Shown here piece after piece: positions 49,121 through 57,793 of a stretch of DNA of 64,000 nucleotides. A model generated the notes under the pieces. That model was not told the DNA's origin. It was given only the letters and a program-made list of their open reading frames with translations, and did not search any database. The stretch is from Rhodococcus sp. (in: high G+C Gram-positive bacteria) (lineage in GTDB: Bacteria > Actinomycetota > Actinomycetes > Mycobacteriales > Mycobacteriaceae), in contig NZ_JAHFVG010000024.1 of the NCBI RefSeq assembly GCF_023264675.1, positions 21,690 through 85,689 on the forward strand. Reading direction: 5' to 3'. Position 1 is the first letter of the stretch, and every line of letters begins with the position of its first letter. A program made the position numbers and the translations under genes.

Positions 49121-50176
49121 TCAGACGATGGGCATCCGGGGGAGACCATGGGCATCGACGATTCGGAAGGCGCAACCAGCCGCCGTCCCCGTCTGGTCCG
49201 ATGTGGGCTCAATACCGTTGTGGACAACGGTATTCCGCAGCTTCGTCAGGGCGACGAACTGCGCGTCCTGCACGTAGACCTGCTGTTCGTGTGCCGTCAA
49301 CCAATTGGAAAGTCCCCTCAACCCGGCACTTGCTCCCGGCTTACCCGCGAGGGATGAGCTGTTCTCCACCAACCTGGTGAGACAAATCTCGGCGGCGGTG
49401 GCGCAGTCGAGCACCGCCCGGCGAAAGTATCCGCGGTTGATCGAGTGTCCAGCCTGGAGCAGGAGCTGCCATTCGAGCGGGGGCCGCTTGCGGGCTCCTG
49501 CATCACGCAGAACGGTCCGTAGGGAGTCGCTGCCGATGGCAGTGATGCTGGGGATGCTGTAGGTCGCGGATGTGACTCGCCACCCACCGTCCCAGTGTCG
49601 AAAGCCTGGCCCGAGCAGCGAGGCGTCGTAGATCTGATGGCGATGATCGAGGTCCTGCTGAGTCAGAACACTCACCCACTCGGCGACCCTGGTGAACCAC
49701 CGCTCGATATGCCGCCCAGCGAGATCGGCGATTCGGGCCTCAGGGGTGCCCTGCACCGAAAAGCGGCCCGACCGCTCAGAGTCTTCGATCGAACTGAGAG
49801 TGTCGTTATGGGTGAGCGCCGCAGGATCCTCGGACAACTCGAGGCCGACCGTACGCAGAGCGGTGGCAGGGTCCCCGCGGACGTCAGCGGCGAAGGGGGT
49901 GTCCCAAGCAGGGTTCACTACCGCCGCGCCATCTGCGTAGGCGTCGAGCCGTAGGGATGACTCGTCCTCTACCGGAGCCATAGCGTTCCCCGGTACCCCA
50001 GCGAGCTCAGGCGGCCCCCACATTCCGTATCCCTTCGGCGGCACTGCGACGGGCATGACTACGGTCGCAACGATCGGACCGATCCGAGTGTCGAAACGCT
50101 GACCTTGGACGTCTCGAGAGACCCAGATCGGACGGGGGAACTCGTAGACAGCCGACACAATCGGTTCTGCAGTCAT
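49121..50176 (-). CDS. Hypothetical protein with HEPN-like C-terminus
   Basis: A 351-residue soluble protein. The N-terminal 230 residues are not recognised. The last 110 residues form two helical parts, RRAVLDCATAAEICLTRLV near residue 250 and VALTKLRNTVVHNG near 316. The RN-x3-H arrangement is the Rx4-6H pattern of HEPN domains, which are often RNases in defence or toxin systems. The start ATG 50176 lacks a ribosome-binding site and may be leaderless. It is followed on the same strand, 83 bases on, by the Rv3651-like copy 4. Confidence 0.55.
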   Translation of the reverse strand: MTAEPIVSAVYEFPRPIWVSRDVQGQRFDTRIGPIVATVVMPVAVPPKGYGMWGPPELAGVPGNAMAPVEDESSLRLDAYADGAAVVNPAWDTPFAADVRGDPATALRTVGLELSEDPAALTHNDTLSSIEDSERSGRFSVQGTPEARIADLAGRHIERWFTRVAEWVSVLTQQDLDHRHQIYDASLLGPGFRHWDGGWRVTSATYSIPSITAIGSDSLRTVLRDAGARKRPPLEWQLLLQAGHSINRGYFRRAVLDCATAAEICLTRLVENSSSLAGKPGASAGLRGLSNWLTAHEQQVYVQDAQFVALTKLRNTVVHNGIEPTSDQTGTAAGCAFRIVDAHGLPRMPIV

Positions 50177-50239
50177 ACCGATCACGGTACCGAGAGAGGC
50201 CGAGATGCAAAGCCTGCCGAGAGCATGATCGCCGTGATA

Positions 50240-50336
50240 AATTTGTTCGCAGATGCAGCGGAGACACCCATGGGTGCCGGTTGCTGACGAAGACGGAATC
50301 TCCCCCACGGCTCAGTCGGTGGGGGATTTTCTTTTC
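50240..50336 (+). ncRNA. Possible small RNA ending in a strong terminator
   Basis: A TAAATT box lies near 50237 and an intrinsic terminator ends at 50336, with no supported plus-strand gene between. A transcript of about 90 bases is possible; no family recognised. Confidence 0.3.
50301..50336 (+). terminator. Intrinsic terminator with long T-tract
   Basis: TCCCCCAC and GTGGGGGA form the stem around a GGCTCAGTCG loop, followed by TTTTCTTTT. This is the clearest rho-independent terminator in the window. Confidence 0.85.
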
Positions 50337-50494
50337 GAGGCGCGTCGTTCTCGAATCCAGTTCAGGGATGACACGTCACTTCGCCCGACATGTCTGTCGT
50401 TCAAACAGCGGCTTGATTGGAAGTCGAGGAAGCAGGATTCTGGGACGGTCATTGGCTCGCAAGAGATCCCCACAGCCTGACCGAGGAGAAATCG

Positions 50495-50797
50495 ATGAGA
50501 TCACGCGTGACAAGTTTGATCGCTGGGTCGTGCGTGGCGGCTGCGATTCTGTTGAGCCCGACCGCTACTGCGAATGCCGCGACCGGGGTGGACATGCGCC
50601 TGGCATGTCAGATGACCAACGGCGCGGGGTGGGTCGAACAACTTACCTATCCCAGCCAGGGTGCGTACGGATGGAGATGCTGGGTTCCGCCCTTCGGCGC
50701 GGTGAAGAAGGGTGTCAACGTGCAATTGTATTGCAGCGGAGTTTACGGACTCAATGCATACAACAGCGGCGGTGCCTACTCCTGGTACTGCGCCTGA
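50495..50797 (+). CDS. Small secreted Cys-containing protein
   Basis: A 100-residue protein with a clear signal peptide (VTSLIAGSCVAAAILLSPTA and a cut after ANA) and a mature part with four Cys and many aromatic and Gly residues (YGWRCWVPPFGAVKKG, AYSWYC). The ATG at 50495 has GAGGAGA upstream. It resembles the secreted proteins at 24213 and 61624 in size, Cys content and C-terminal placement. Function unknown. Confidence 0.7.
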   Translation: MRSRVTSLIAGSCVAAAILLSPTATANAATGVDMRLACQMTNGAGWVEQLTYPSQGAYGWRCWVPPFGAVKKGVNVQLYCSGVYGLNAYNSGGAYSWYCA

Positions 50798-51164
50798 AAT
50801 TCAGCGGAAAGATGCTGGTTCACATGGCGATGGTCCTCGTATTCGACCGGCTCACCGATTGAGATTTAGGGCGTCACTCGGAGTGCGGTCGCGCGCGCCC
50901 CGTGTAGGCAATCAGCCCCATTTCTGGTTGGGAGGCAGGACATCCCTGGCCAGATCGCTATGCTCGCAGGGCGATCTTGTGGCGTTCGGACGTCAGCCGG
51001 GACAGCGGTCCGGCACCCGAGGTCCGAGTCGGGTAGCTCGATCTCTTTCGCAGCCAGGTCTGAGGGTGAATTGCCCGCGTATTTGTCGTCGGAGTCGGAC
51101 AGGCCTGGAGACCGACATCGATGCTGCCCTTTCGTTGTTCTGGCGATAGCCCATCGGATCTATC
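50798..51164 (+). other. Intergenic region, nothing identified
   Basis: 367 bases between the secreted protein and the nuclease gene. I see no coding frame, hairpin or repeat worth naming apart from a TATCGT box just before the nuclease start. Confidence 0.5.
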
Positions 51165-52805
51165 GTGTGTGCTGTGAGGCCTTTTGAACTCGGCAGTGAC
51201 GACAATCGGCAAGTCGCGCCGCCCTGGCTGACCAAGTCCGATCTGATGAACTACGCGCGGTGCGATCAGGGTTTCGTGCTTCAACGGACGGGAGCTGTCT
51301 CGGATGCCGCCGATGTCGGTACTGCCGCTCGCGCAGCGATCGATGCAGGCGGTGTATTCGACCGTGCCGCTCGGGCTGGTGCGTCGCCGATTGTCGACCT
51401 CGAGGGTCGGCCCGCTGAGTTCGCCGAGTTGATCGGGACGGACCGGTTCATCGTGTGCGACATCCTGTTCGTGAACGACGATAAGCGGTTCGCGGGAATC
51501 CCGGACGGGCTCAACATGGCCCACGGGGCGCTGGAACCGCTGGAGATCAAAAACCGTGCCGGACAGCGAGACTCCGACATCATCGAGCTGGCGTTCTACT
51601 GGCTACTGCTGTCACCTCATCGGCTCGTTGCCGCAGAGCCGACCGGCTGGCTCCAGCTCAGAGGAGTCGGGGGTGAGCCCTGCAAGCCGTACAGAGTTCC
51701 GATTCCGGCACCGGCGATCGCTGCGGTGCTCGATCTTGCGGTCGGGGCACGTGAGGCGCTTGCCGCAGGCGTGACTCCGCGGTGGTGCGAGTGCCCTGTC
51801 TGCTCGCAGTACTCGATCGAGCTCACACCCCAGGTGAGGCGGTCCGCGCCGGTGCGGTTGGTCAACGGTCTGGGGCCGCGACGATCACGGGAGCTCGTCG
51901 GAGGCAGGATCGAGACGCTGGGCGACCTGGTCGACACCCCGGCTGAATCGGTGCGGGCATTGTTTGACTTCAGGGCTCCATCGGTCGAGACGGTTCGGCG
52001 CTGGCAGAGCCACGCAACAGCGTTGATCGACAACATGATTGAGCGTCGTCCAGGCGCTCATGGCCAGCTTCCGTCCGCCTACATCGCCTTCGACCTCGAG
52101 TATCGTCCGGAGTCACCGTCCGTGATCTGGGCACTGTGCGCGCAGACCGTCGGGACCGAGCAGCGTCGCAGACTGACTGTCTTCGACGACGGGCAACATC
52201 AGAGCGCGCTGATCGATCAGCTCGCGCGATTCCTCGGGGCTGATACGCGACTACCCCTGGTGTCCTGGAACGGCACGTCGGCTGACCTCCCCATGCTGAG
52301 GAAAGTGCTGGCACAGGCCGACCCGGCACCGATCTCAGCGGACGCTCTCTTGTCCGACATGACAGTTCGACACATCGACCTCTTGTACTGGACGAAGTCT
52401 GCGTTCGTTCTCCCCATACCTGGGCTGTCGCTGAAAGCTGTGGCCGACTACTTCGGCGCACGCGACCCTGGTAACGGTGCGAGCGGGAACGGCTTCTGGG
52501 CGCTGCAGGCGTGGCAGCAGTATCTGATCACCGGCGACGAGACAGTTCGAGATCAGCTCATCGACTACAACCGCAACGATGTCGCTCTACTGGTCCGCGT
52601 TGCGGAAACCCTGCGAGACCCGGACCTGTCGCCGTCCAACTGTGAGGGGCCCCGCGGCTGGGACAGCGACGAGATCATTGTGCTGGAGGAACGTGTCTCG
52701 GCCCGACCGCGCCCGCGAGGTCGACTGCGGCGAGCGTTCGCGGCATTGCGCCGACAACGTGGACTGCCGAGTGAGGCATCGGCTCGCGATGCGCACTCGA
52801 GCTAG
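51165..52805 (+). CDS. TM0106-type RecB-like nuclease with RNase H-like exonuclease domain
   Basis: A 546-residue two-domain nuclease. The N-terminal part is a RecB/Cas4-like PD-(D/E)xK fold: IVCDILFV near residue 95 and LEPLEIKNR near 125 hold the active-site acids and Lys. Cys residues near 205-212 (CECPVC) could bind metal. A helix-hairpin-helix-like NGLGPRRSRELVGG follows near 230. The C-terminal YprB/RNase H_2 domain has FDLEYR near 305, LVSWNGTSADLPML near 365 and YNRNDVALL near 468. Such proteins are thought to act on DNA ends. The GTG start follows a TATCGT box directly, suggesting leaderless translation. Confidence 0.85.
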   Translation: MCAVRPFELGSDDNRQVAPPWLTKSDLMNYARCDQGFVLQRTGAVSDAADVGTAARAAIDAGGVFDRAARAGASPIVDLEGRPAEFAELIGTDRFIVCDILFVNDDKRFAGIPDGLNMAHGALEPLEIKNRAGQRDSDIIELAFYWLLLSPHRLVAAEPTGWLQLRGVGGEPCKPYRVPIPAPAIAAVLDLAVGAREALAAGVTPRWCECPVCSQYSIELTPQVRRSAPVRLVNGLGPRRSRELVGGRIETLGDLVDTPAESVRALFDFRAPSVETVRRWQSHATALIDNMIERRPGAHGQLPSAYIAFDLEYRPESPSVIWALCAQTVGTEQRRRLTVFDDGQHQSALIDQLARFLGADTRLPLVSWNGTSADLPMLRKVLAQADPAPISADALLSDMTVRHIDLLYWTKSAFVLPIPGLSLKAVADYFGARDPGNGASGNGFWALQAWQQYLITGDETVRDQLIDYNRNDVALLVRVAETLRDPDLSPSNCEGPRGWDSDEIIVLEERVSARPRPRGRLRRAFAALRRQRGLPSEASARDAHSS

Positions 52806-53016
52806 TGTCGTGATGCCGTAGCGCGCGAGCCCTTTGGACGTGTGCCCACTCGACTCGTGGACGATCACGTGGTCGGGTAATCGGACCATCGCATCGCCCT
52901 GTCGAGAGCGCTTCGAGCGCATCTGTGGGGCGATGCGATGGCTGGGGAATCGCGTGGTCCATCCGTGACATCGAAGGCATCGCGGATGCAAACGCAATCG
53001 TCGGGGCGACGCCACG

Positions 53017-53232
53017 TCAGTTGAGGTGGTGCAAGTGCGGGTTTTCGACCTCGTGGTGAGCGAGCCACAACGCGAGAGTGGACACCGGCCAGTCCTCGAG
53101 AGTGTCCCTGGACGGCTTGCGTTCCCCTGGCCAGAGATACGAGTCGGGTAGTTCGATCACCTGTCCGAACAGCTCGGAATGAGAGCTGTCCATGTACTTG
53201 TCCTCGGGCTGAGCAGGTCTCGGAATGGACAT
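53017..53232 (-). CDS. Small hypothetical protein, 71 aa
   Basis: A 71-residue soluble protein starting MSIPRPAQPEDKYMDSSH and ending in a His-rich LAHHEVENPHLHHLN tail. No family recognised. The ATG at 53232 has AAAGGG upstream; a longer start at 53319 is open. The His tail might bind metal. Confidence 0.5.
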   Translation of the reverse strand: MSIPRPAQPEDKYMDSSHSELFGQVIELPDSYLWPGERKPSRDTLEDWPVSTLALWLAHHEVENPHLHHLN

Positions 53233-53373
53233 CAGGAGCGCGCCCTTTCGTTGTGTCGGCCGCCGTGCTTCGGAGGTGAACTTGACGTGTGAACCACCGT
53301 GAGGCCGCGCGGTATCCACACGAACTTCGCGGGTGTCGTCTCGGAAGCGGCTACATCACGGTGACCCTGTGAT

Positions 53374-53634
53374 TCAGACCTCGTCTGAGATGCCCAGATC
53401 GTCTGGTGTCACATGCGTGTGTTCGCCTGTCTCGTGGCATCGGATGTAGAACATCGTCAGGCCCTCCACGGCATTCCAGTTGTGGAACACCGAGCGGATG
53501 GTGACGTGATGGCCGTTGCCGATGACCAGATGGCCTGGCTCGTTGTCCTCGGCTGGATCGTAGGGCGGCTGGTCGGCACGGAAGACGTGTTCGGTTCCGA
53601 TCAGCGGATGGTCGTTGATCGCGGTGTTCGCCAC
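53374..53634 (-). CDS. Small hypothetical protein, 86 aa
   Basis: An 86-residue soluble protein (GTG at 53634, GGAG 6 bases upstream). Contains a beta-like VTIRSVFHNWNAVEGLTMFY segment and CHETGEHTHVTPDDLG. Function unknown. Confidence 0.55.
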   Translation of the reverse strand: MANTAINDHPLIGTEHVFRADQPPYDPAEDNEPGHLVIGNGHHVTIRSVFHNWNAVEGLTMFYIRCHETGEHTHVTPDDLGISDEV

Positions 53635-53818
53635 AAATGGCTCCAGTTCGGTATCGGTTGCAGTGGGGGGTGAGCTGTTCGATAGGGGCCGAACACTCTC
53701 TCGGATATGGTGCAGGATACTCGGATATCGGGCTGGTGTTCCGTGGTATCGATAACGCCCCGTAAGTACATGTGTCGGTGTGTTCCAATACAGTTACCTG
53801 AGTCGGCTCAGCTACCTG

Positions 53819-53827
53819 GATAATATC
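53819..53827 (+). promoter_or_regulatory. GATAATATC promoter core
   Basis: The core lies about 75 bases before the lipoprotein gene and 8 bases before an in-frame GTG at 53835. An extra dyad, CTGAGTCGGCTCAG, lies just upstream. Confidence 0.5.
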
Positions 53828-53903
53828 GCAGGGAGTGACGATTGCACCCGGTACGTACGGTGCATCCGAGCCGAGCAGCACCGACAGCAATGGAAGGCAC
53901 ACG

Positions 53904-54500
53904 ATGAACTTTTCAGGACAACTTCGGGCAGCATCGGCGATCGCGGTGGTGGCCATCGCGCTCGTCGGATGCAGCAGCGACCCCGAGTCGGAGACCGAGG
54001 CCAGCACCACTTCGGCTACGACGTCCGTGTCGACCCCAGCAGCGGCAACATCATCGGGCACGTCAAGCGCGTCGACGCCCACAGCAGCAGACTCACTGAC
54101 GCGCACCGTCAACCACGACGGCACGGCCGCCACCATCACACTGAGCGACGAGTTGTACAAGACCATCGCACCCACGCAGACAAATCCGACCATCGCGGTA
54201 CCCGTGCAGGTCACTGTCACTGCCGGACAGCTCGACATCAGTCCGGAACGGTGGAAACTCCGCACCCTCAGCGGCCGCACCGTCTACGGATCCTCAGCCT
54301 CGGCAATCACGACCGCAGTCGGCAACGCAAAGATCGACGACTCAGCCGAGGGAGTCATCCCGTTCTACGACGGAACGCTGCTCACCGACCCCCAGGTGTC
54401 GATCGTGGGAATCGACTTCTACCGGCCCATGGGCGGGGAACCCTTGGCGAGCTTCGACTTCCCCGCACCGATCAAGGTCGGCGACATCTCGCTCCGCTAG
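53904..54500 (+). CDS. Lipoprotein, 198 aa
   Basis: A 198-residue lipoprotein: signal peptide followed by the lipobox LVGC near residue 22, then a Ser/Thr-rich linker of about 35 residues and a beta-sandwich-like domain (TVNHDGTAATITLSD ... AVPVQVTVTAG ... WKLRTLSGRTVYG ... IVGIDFYRP). The domain order vaguely recalls MPT63/DUF1942 proteins of mycobacteria, but I would not name it. The ATG at 53904 has GGAAGG upstream; the open frame reaches GTG 53835. Confidence 0.75.
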   Translation: MNFSGQLRAASAIAVVAIALVGCSSDPESETEASTTSATTSVSTPAAATSSGTSSASTPTAADSLTRTVNHDGTAATITLSDELYKTIAPTQTNPTIAVPVQVTVTAGQLDISPERWKLRTLSGRTVYGSSASAITTAVGNAKIDDSAEGVIPFYDGTLLTDPQVSIVGIDFYRPMGGEPLASFDFPAPIKVGDISLR

Positions 54501-54539
54501 TCGACGCGAGCTATTCGATCCAGAAGGTAGGTGAAGTCA

Positions 54540-54737
54540 ATGAGCGTCATTTCGTGGCAACACCTTTCATGCGACGAGTGCCTGACGTGGATCGATGAGC
54601 ACACCGCGGAGGAGGCTCGCACACAAGCCCGTCGCGAGGGATGGCCGCATTTGGCGCTGGCGAACGTTCGGGGACGCCCCCTCGACTTCTGCACAGAGGC
54701 ATGCAGAGTGGCGTACTTCGCCCGCAAGGACCGTTGA
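54540..54737 (+). CDS. Small zinc-finger-like protein
   Basis: A 65-residue protein with CDEC near residue 10 and FCTEAC near 50, a C2-C2 set suited to one zinc ion, and a basic end. GAAGGTAGG lies upstream of the ATG at 54540. It heads a cluster of tightly spaced small genes (54540, 54829, 55011, 55202). Confidence 0.6.
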   Translation: MSVISWQHLSCDECLTWIDEHTAEEARTQARREGWPHLALANVRGRPLDFCTEACRVAYFARKDR

Positions 54738-54828
54738 ACACACCGGCCAGGCAGAAGGGGCGATCGACCGCACGGAAGAGTGCCGGACAGACCATGATCC
54801 ACACCGAACCGAACACCGGAGACCGAAC

Positions 54829-55011
54829 ATGATCATCGATACAGAGCCAGGGCAGGTCACCATCCGCGACGCGGAGAGCATCCTCGGAGACAGCGATGTC
54901 CGCAGCCTCGACCCCGCAGCTACACGCGAACTCGCCGACCGCCTCGAAACCGAGGGAAAACACACCGTCGCAGCCGAAGGGCTTCGCCGCGCAGCAGACC
55001 GGGCAGAGTAG
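54829..55011 (+). CDS. Small hypothetical protein, 60 aa
   Basis: A 60-residue helical, acidic protein (AESILGDSDVRSLDPAATRE). Its TAG stop shares a base with the GTG of the next gene. Function unknown. Confidence 0.5.
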   Translation: MIIDTEPGQVTIRDAESILGDSDVRSLDPAATRELADRLETEGKHTVAAEGLRRAADRAE

Positions 55012-55205
55012 TGAACGCCTTCAGCGTCGGTCAGTCCGTCCTGTTCACCGCACCGCAGAACGTGAATACGACAGAACACGGTATCGGTCCGGGGCAGCGA
55101 GTCCGATCTGTCATCGCCGAGGTCGAGGAATGCGGGGACAAATACGTCGCGGTGTTCGACGGTGGCAGGGTGGCAGCACTCGAGAACGAAGTGGAGGCGA
55201 TATGA
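55011..55205 (+). CDS. Small beta-rich protein, 64 aa
   Basis: A 64-residue protein with strands typical of an SH3-like barrel (VGQSVLFTAP, RSVIAEVEECGDKYVAVF). GTG start within the previous stop; stop overlaps the next ATG. Function unknown. Confidence 0.55.
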   Translation: MNAFSVGQSVLFTAPQNVNTTEHGIGPGQRVRSVIAEVEECGDKYVAVFDGGRVAALENEVEAI

Positions 55206-55534
55206 CCGAAAAGTGGCCTATTCCAGACGAACTCAGCGAAAGAGGGACGTCTGTTGCACGGCTGATCTGCGACTTCCTGGTCGAACGAGGACTCGAAGAG
55301 CACGGCGGCGGAGGAAAGTTCTACAGTCCCGCAGAATGGAAAGCGCGGGACGAACGCTACGGAACCGACTCACTTCTGGTCATCACCCACGATGGAGGAG
55401 ATCACGCGGCTGCATTCAACCCTGACTACGAGGACTACGCGTTGATGCAGGCACTGTCGACCCGGTTGGCCGACAGCAACGTCTTCGTCGAACAGTGCAC
55501 CAGCTGGTACTCGGCTGTCCACGACAATTCGTGA
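55202..55534 (+). CDS. Hypothetical protein, 110 aa
   Basis: A 110-residue protein: MTEKWPIPDELSERGTSVAR, then a helical part and DSLLVITHDGGDHAAAFNPD. No family recognised. Coupled to the previous gene by an ATGA overlap and followed by the Fic gene after 75 bases. Confidence 0.55.
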   Translation: MTEKWPIPDELSERGTSVARLICDFLVERGLEEHGGGGKFYSPAEWKARDERYGTDSLLVITHDGGDHAAAFNPDYEDYALMQALSTRLADSNVFVEQCTSWYSAVHDNS

Positions 55535-55609
55535 TCAGCATGCTGTAAAAGCAATACGTGCACTCCCTGCACAACCCCACCGCACAAGCCCACTGCACAA
55601 GGAGGATCT

Positions 55610-56256
55610 ATGACCGCGATCAACGTGGCCGACCTGGCCGCCGCTGTCTACTCCTCAGGAAAGTGTTCGACGGTCTCGCTACCGGACGCCTGGACACTGA
55701 GAACTTTCTGCGTTCGGGAGACCTTGCCGGAGTGTCTTCGCGTTCGGACCTTGCACTGCTCGAGGACCTCCGGGACGTTGCACAGTTCATCATCGACCAC
55801 CACGATGAGTCGATCGATGCCGAATATATCTGTGCGGTCAACGCTCAGATCACCCGCAGCGGCGCGCTCCACCCCGGACAATTGCGAGCCGACGACCAAC
55901 AGATCGGCGTCGGAACCCGCTACGGACGACATACGCCCCCCGCAACGACCTTGGCCAACCTGCAACAGCTCGTATCGGCACTGAGCAATGCTGACGCCGT
56001 AGAAGAGGCACTGGATCTGTTCGTGGAGCTCGCCAAAGCCCAGCCGTTCGAGGATGGGAACAAGAGAACGGCGTTGTTCGTCGCGAACAGCGTCCTGATC
56101 GGCGACGGCCGATTGTTGGTCGTCCCCGTCGACGAGAATGATCCGCAGCTGTCCGACACCTTCAACGATCTACTGGCCAAGGCGTACATCCGCGATGAAC
56201 ATGGTCCCGTCAAGGATCTGATGCGTGAGAGGGGCCTCGTCGAACTGCCGCGGTGA
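55610..56256 (+). CDS. Fic/Doc-family protein, frameshifted start and altered active site
   Basis: The Fic core reads AKAQPFEDGNKRTALFVANS, matching HPFxxGNKRTA except that the catalytic His is Gln. Other parts fit Fic/Doc enzymes (LLEDLRDVAQFIIDHHDE, HPGQLRADDQQIGVGTRYGR). A very good ribosome-binding site AAGGAGG lies 5 bases before ATG 55610, which gives MTAINVADLAAAVYSSG. This frame leaves the Fic frame near 55655-55663, so a one-base frameshift separates the natural start from the rest. Translation from GTG 55663 would make a shorter protein. Likely damaged, unless recoding occurs. Confidence 0.65.
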
Positions 56257-56397
56257 TGTTTGGGGGAAGATCGTGTCGTGCTCAATTCGGCCCTCGGCCC
56301 CGAGAAGCCCTCGGCTGCAGTAGCGCTCGTGTTGCCGATGTGCCTGTTCGCTGACTGCACCTCAGCCTCGGTGCGCGGAATCGGGGGCTGGGGTTCC

Positions 56398-57756
56398 ATG
56401 AGATACCCAGGTCAGGAGGATCGGAAGGTGGCGCTGTTCAGAGACGCCTACCCGCTGGTGCATGCTCAGCTGCACCCGGATCGCAACATCGGCATCGAGG
56501 TAGACCGGTTGAACCGGACCTCTCACCAAATCCTTTGGTGGACATGCTCGGTCGGTCACGAATGGCGAGAACCCGCCTGCCAGCGGGTCTACCCCGCGAA
56601 ATGGAAGAACGGCGACAACACCGCGTGCGTGCTGTGCCACTGCCCACCAGGGGTGCTGTTCAGTTGCGGGCACCGCCTCAATCGCCCGACCGAGGCGACG
56701 ATGCGAATCGCGGAGAACGATTGTCGCAAATGCGAAGCCGACACCTTGGCGCGCCGCGTGCTCGATGCGATGGCCGCCAGCACACCGGCCGCTGTGGAGG
56801 CGTTGGCCGCAGCCGGTGCGTTCTGGGAATTCTGCAGTGAGGCCGACCGCACGATTCGGTGGTGGACCCAGCTCTACCCGCTGGTGGAAGCGTACTTCGT
56901 GCGGATGTTCAGCCTCGCCCGCGCGTACACCGTGGTGGCCGGTAGCTCCCCGACGTCGGTCGGCACACTCGTGGCCGCCTGCAGTCGCCGGATAGCCGAC
57001 GCGTTCGGTACTACGCACCGAGCGCACCTGCAGGCAACGGTCATCGCGCGCCGAGACCCAGAAGGCAACAGCCACATCCGCGACAACTACCTATCCGGGA
57101 ATTGGGGGTTCGACTTCGGACCGGCGTTGCGGCGCATCGGATTCGACATCGTCGACACGCAGCTCGATAGAGATATCAACGACCGCATCGAAGAGCTCGA
57201 AGGTGCACGTCTGGCTGTCAGCGGCGCAGGTAGCCAGGCACTGGCCGAGCCTGACCTGTTCGTTCGGGGATACCCCGCCTACGCGGCACCGATCACACCG
57301 AAGGCATCGCCCGCACCCATGTCCCCACACCTACGGCAGGCACTCACGTCGACGTCGATCGATACGCAGTCGTTCTCGGCTGTTCGCGTGCGCCTCGGAG
57401 CCGAGGAGGCGGCTCCCTCCAACGATCCCTTGGGGCGGCCCTGGATCGGGTATCGAGAAGGGCTGACCGCAGAGCAGCTCTGGGAGCGGGGAAGGGGAGT
57501 GTGGCGATGGCCCCTCGATCACGTCGCAGCCTCGACGATCCTTTTGATCGTGCACGACCGCAAGGTGGTCGCAGTCGGATCGATCGCTGGTGTCATGTTC
57601 CACGGTGATGGACTGGCCATCGTAGGTGAGCCAATCGAGAAGCATCGGCTGATCGGTGCCCCCGATCCGCTGCATACGACAAACCCGCTGGGCCACGGAT
57701 CGGTCCGCATGACGAAAGGTGGCCGCGTGCAGGCATTGGGTCATTGGCTCGGGTAG
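56398..57756 (+). CDS. Treble-clef zinc-finger protein, possible nuclease
   Basis: A 452-residue protein. Residues about 20-55 read AQLHPDRNIGIEVDR ... HQILWWTCSVGHEWREP, the pattern of DUF4379-like treble-clef fingers; further CxxC pairs (CVLCHC, CGHR, CRKC) follow up to about 120. The central part is helical and not recognised. The C-terminal 110 residues (WRWPLDHVAASTILLIVHDR, then VVAVGSIAGV) form a beta-rich domain. Such zinc-finger arrays often accompany Vsr- or restriction-type nucleases, though I see no clear nuclease motif here. The start is ATG 56398, without a strong ribosome-binding site. Confidence 0.6.
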   Translation: MRYPGQEDRKVALFRDAYPLVHAQLHPDRNIGIEVDRLNRTSHQILWWTCSVGHEWREPACQRVYPAKWKNGDNTACVLCHCPPGVLFSCGHRLNRPTEATMRIAENDCRKCEADTLARRVLDAMAASTPAAVEALAAAGAFWEFCSEADRTIRWWTQLYPLVEAYFVRMFSLARAYTVVAGSSPTSVGTLVAACSRRIADAFGTTHRAHLQATVIARRDPEGNSHIRDNYLSGNWGFDFGPALRRIGFDIVDTQLDRDINDRIEELEGARLAVSGAGSQALAEPDLFVRGYPAYAAPITPKASPAPMSPHLRQALTSTSIDTQSFSAVRVRLGAEEAAPSNDPLGRPWIGYREGLTAEQLWERGRGVWRWPLDHVAASTILLIVHDRKVVAVGSIAGVMFHGDGLAIVGEPIEKHRLIGAPDPLHTTNPLGHGSVRMTKGGRVQALGHWLG

Positions 57757-57773
57757 GGCTCGCCTCAGCGGAA

Positions 57774-57786
57774 CCCCCTGTGGGGG
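57774..57786. terminator. Short CCCCC/GGGGG hairpin
   Basis: CCCCC and GGGGG pair around TGT between the convergent genes ending at 57756 and 57794. Confidence 0.5.
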
Positions 57787-57793
57787 AGGTAGT

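Noticed and set aside
53351..54280. A 309-codon minus-strand frame
   Set aside because: It covers the lipoprotein gene on the opposite strand, which has a clear lipobox and ribosome-binding site.
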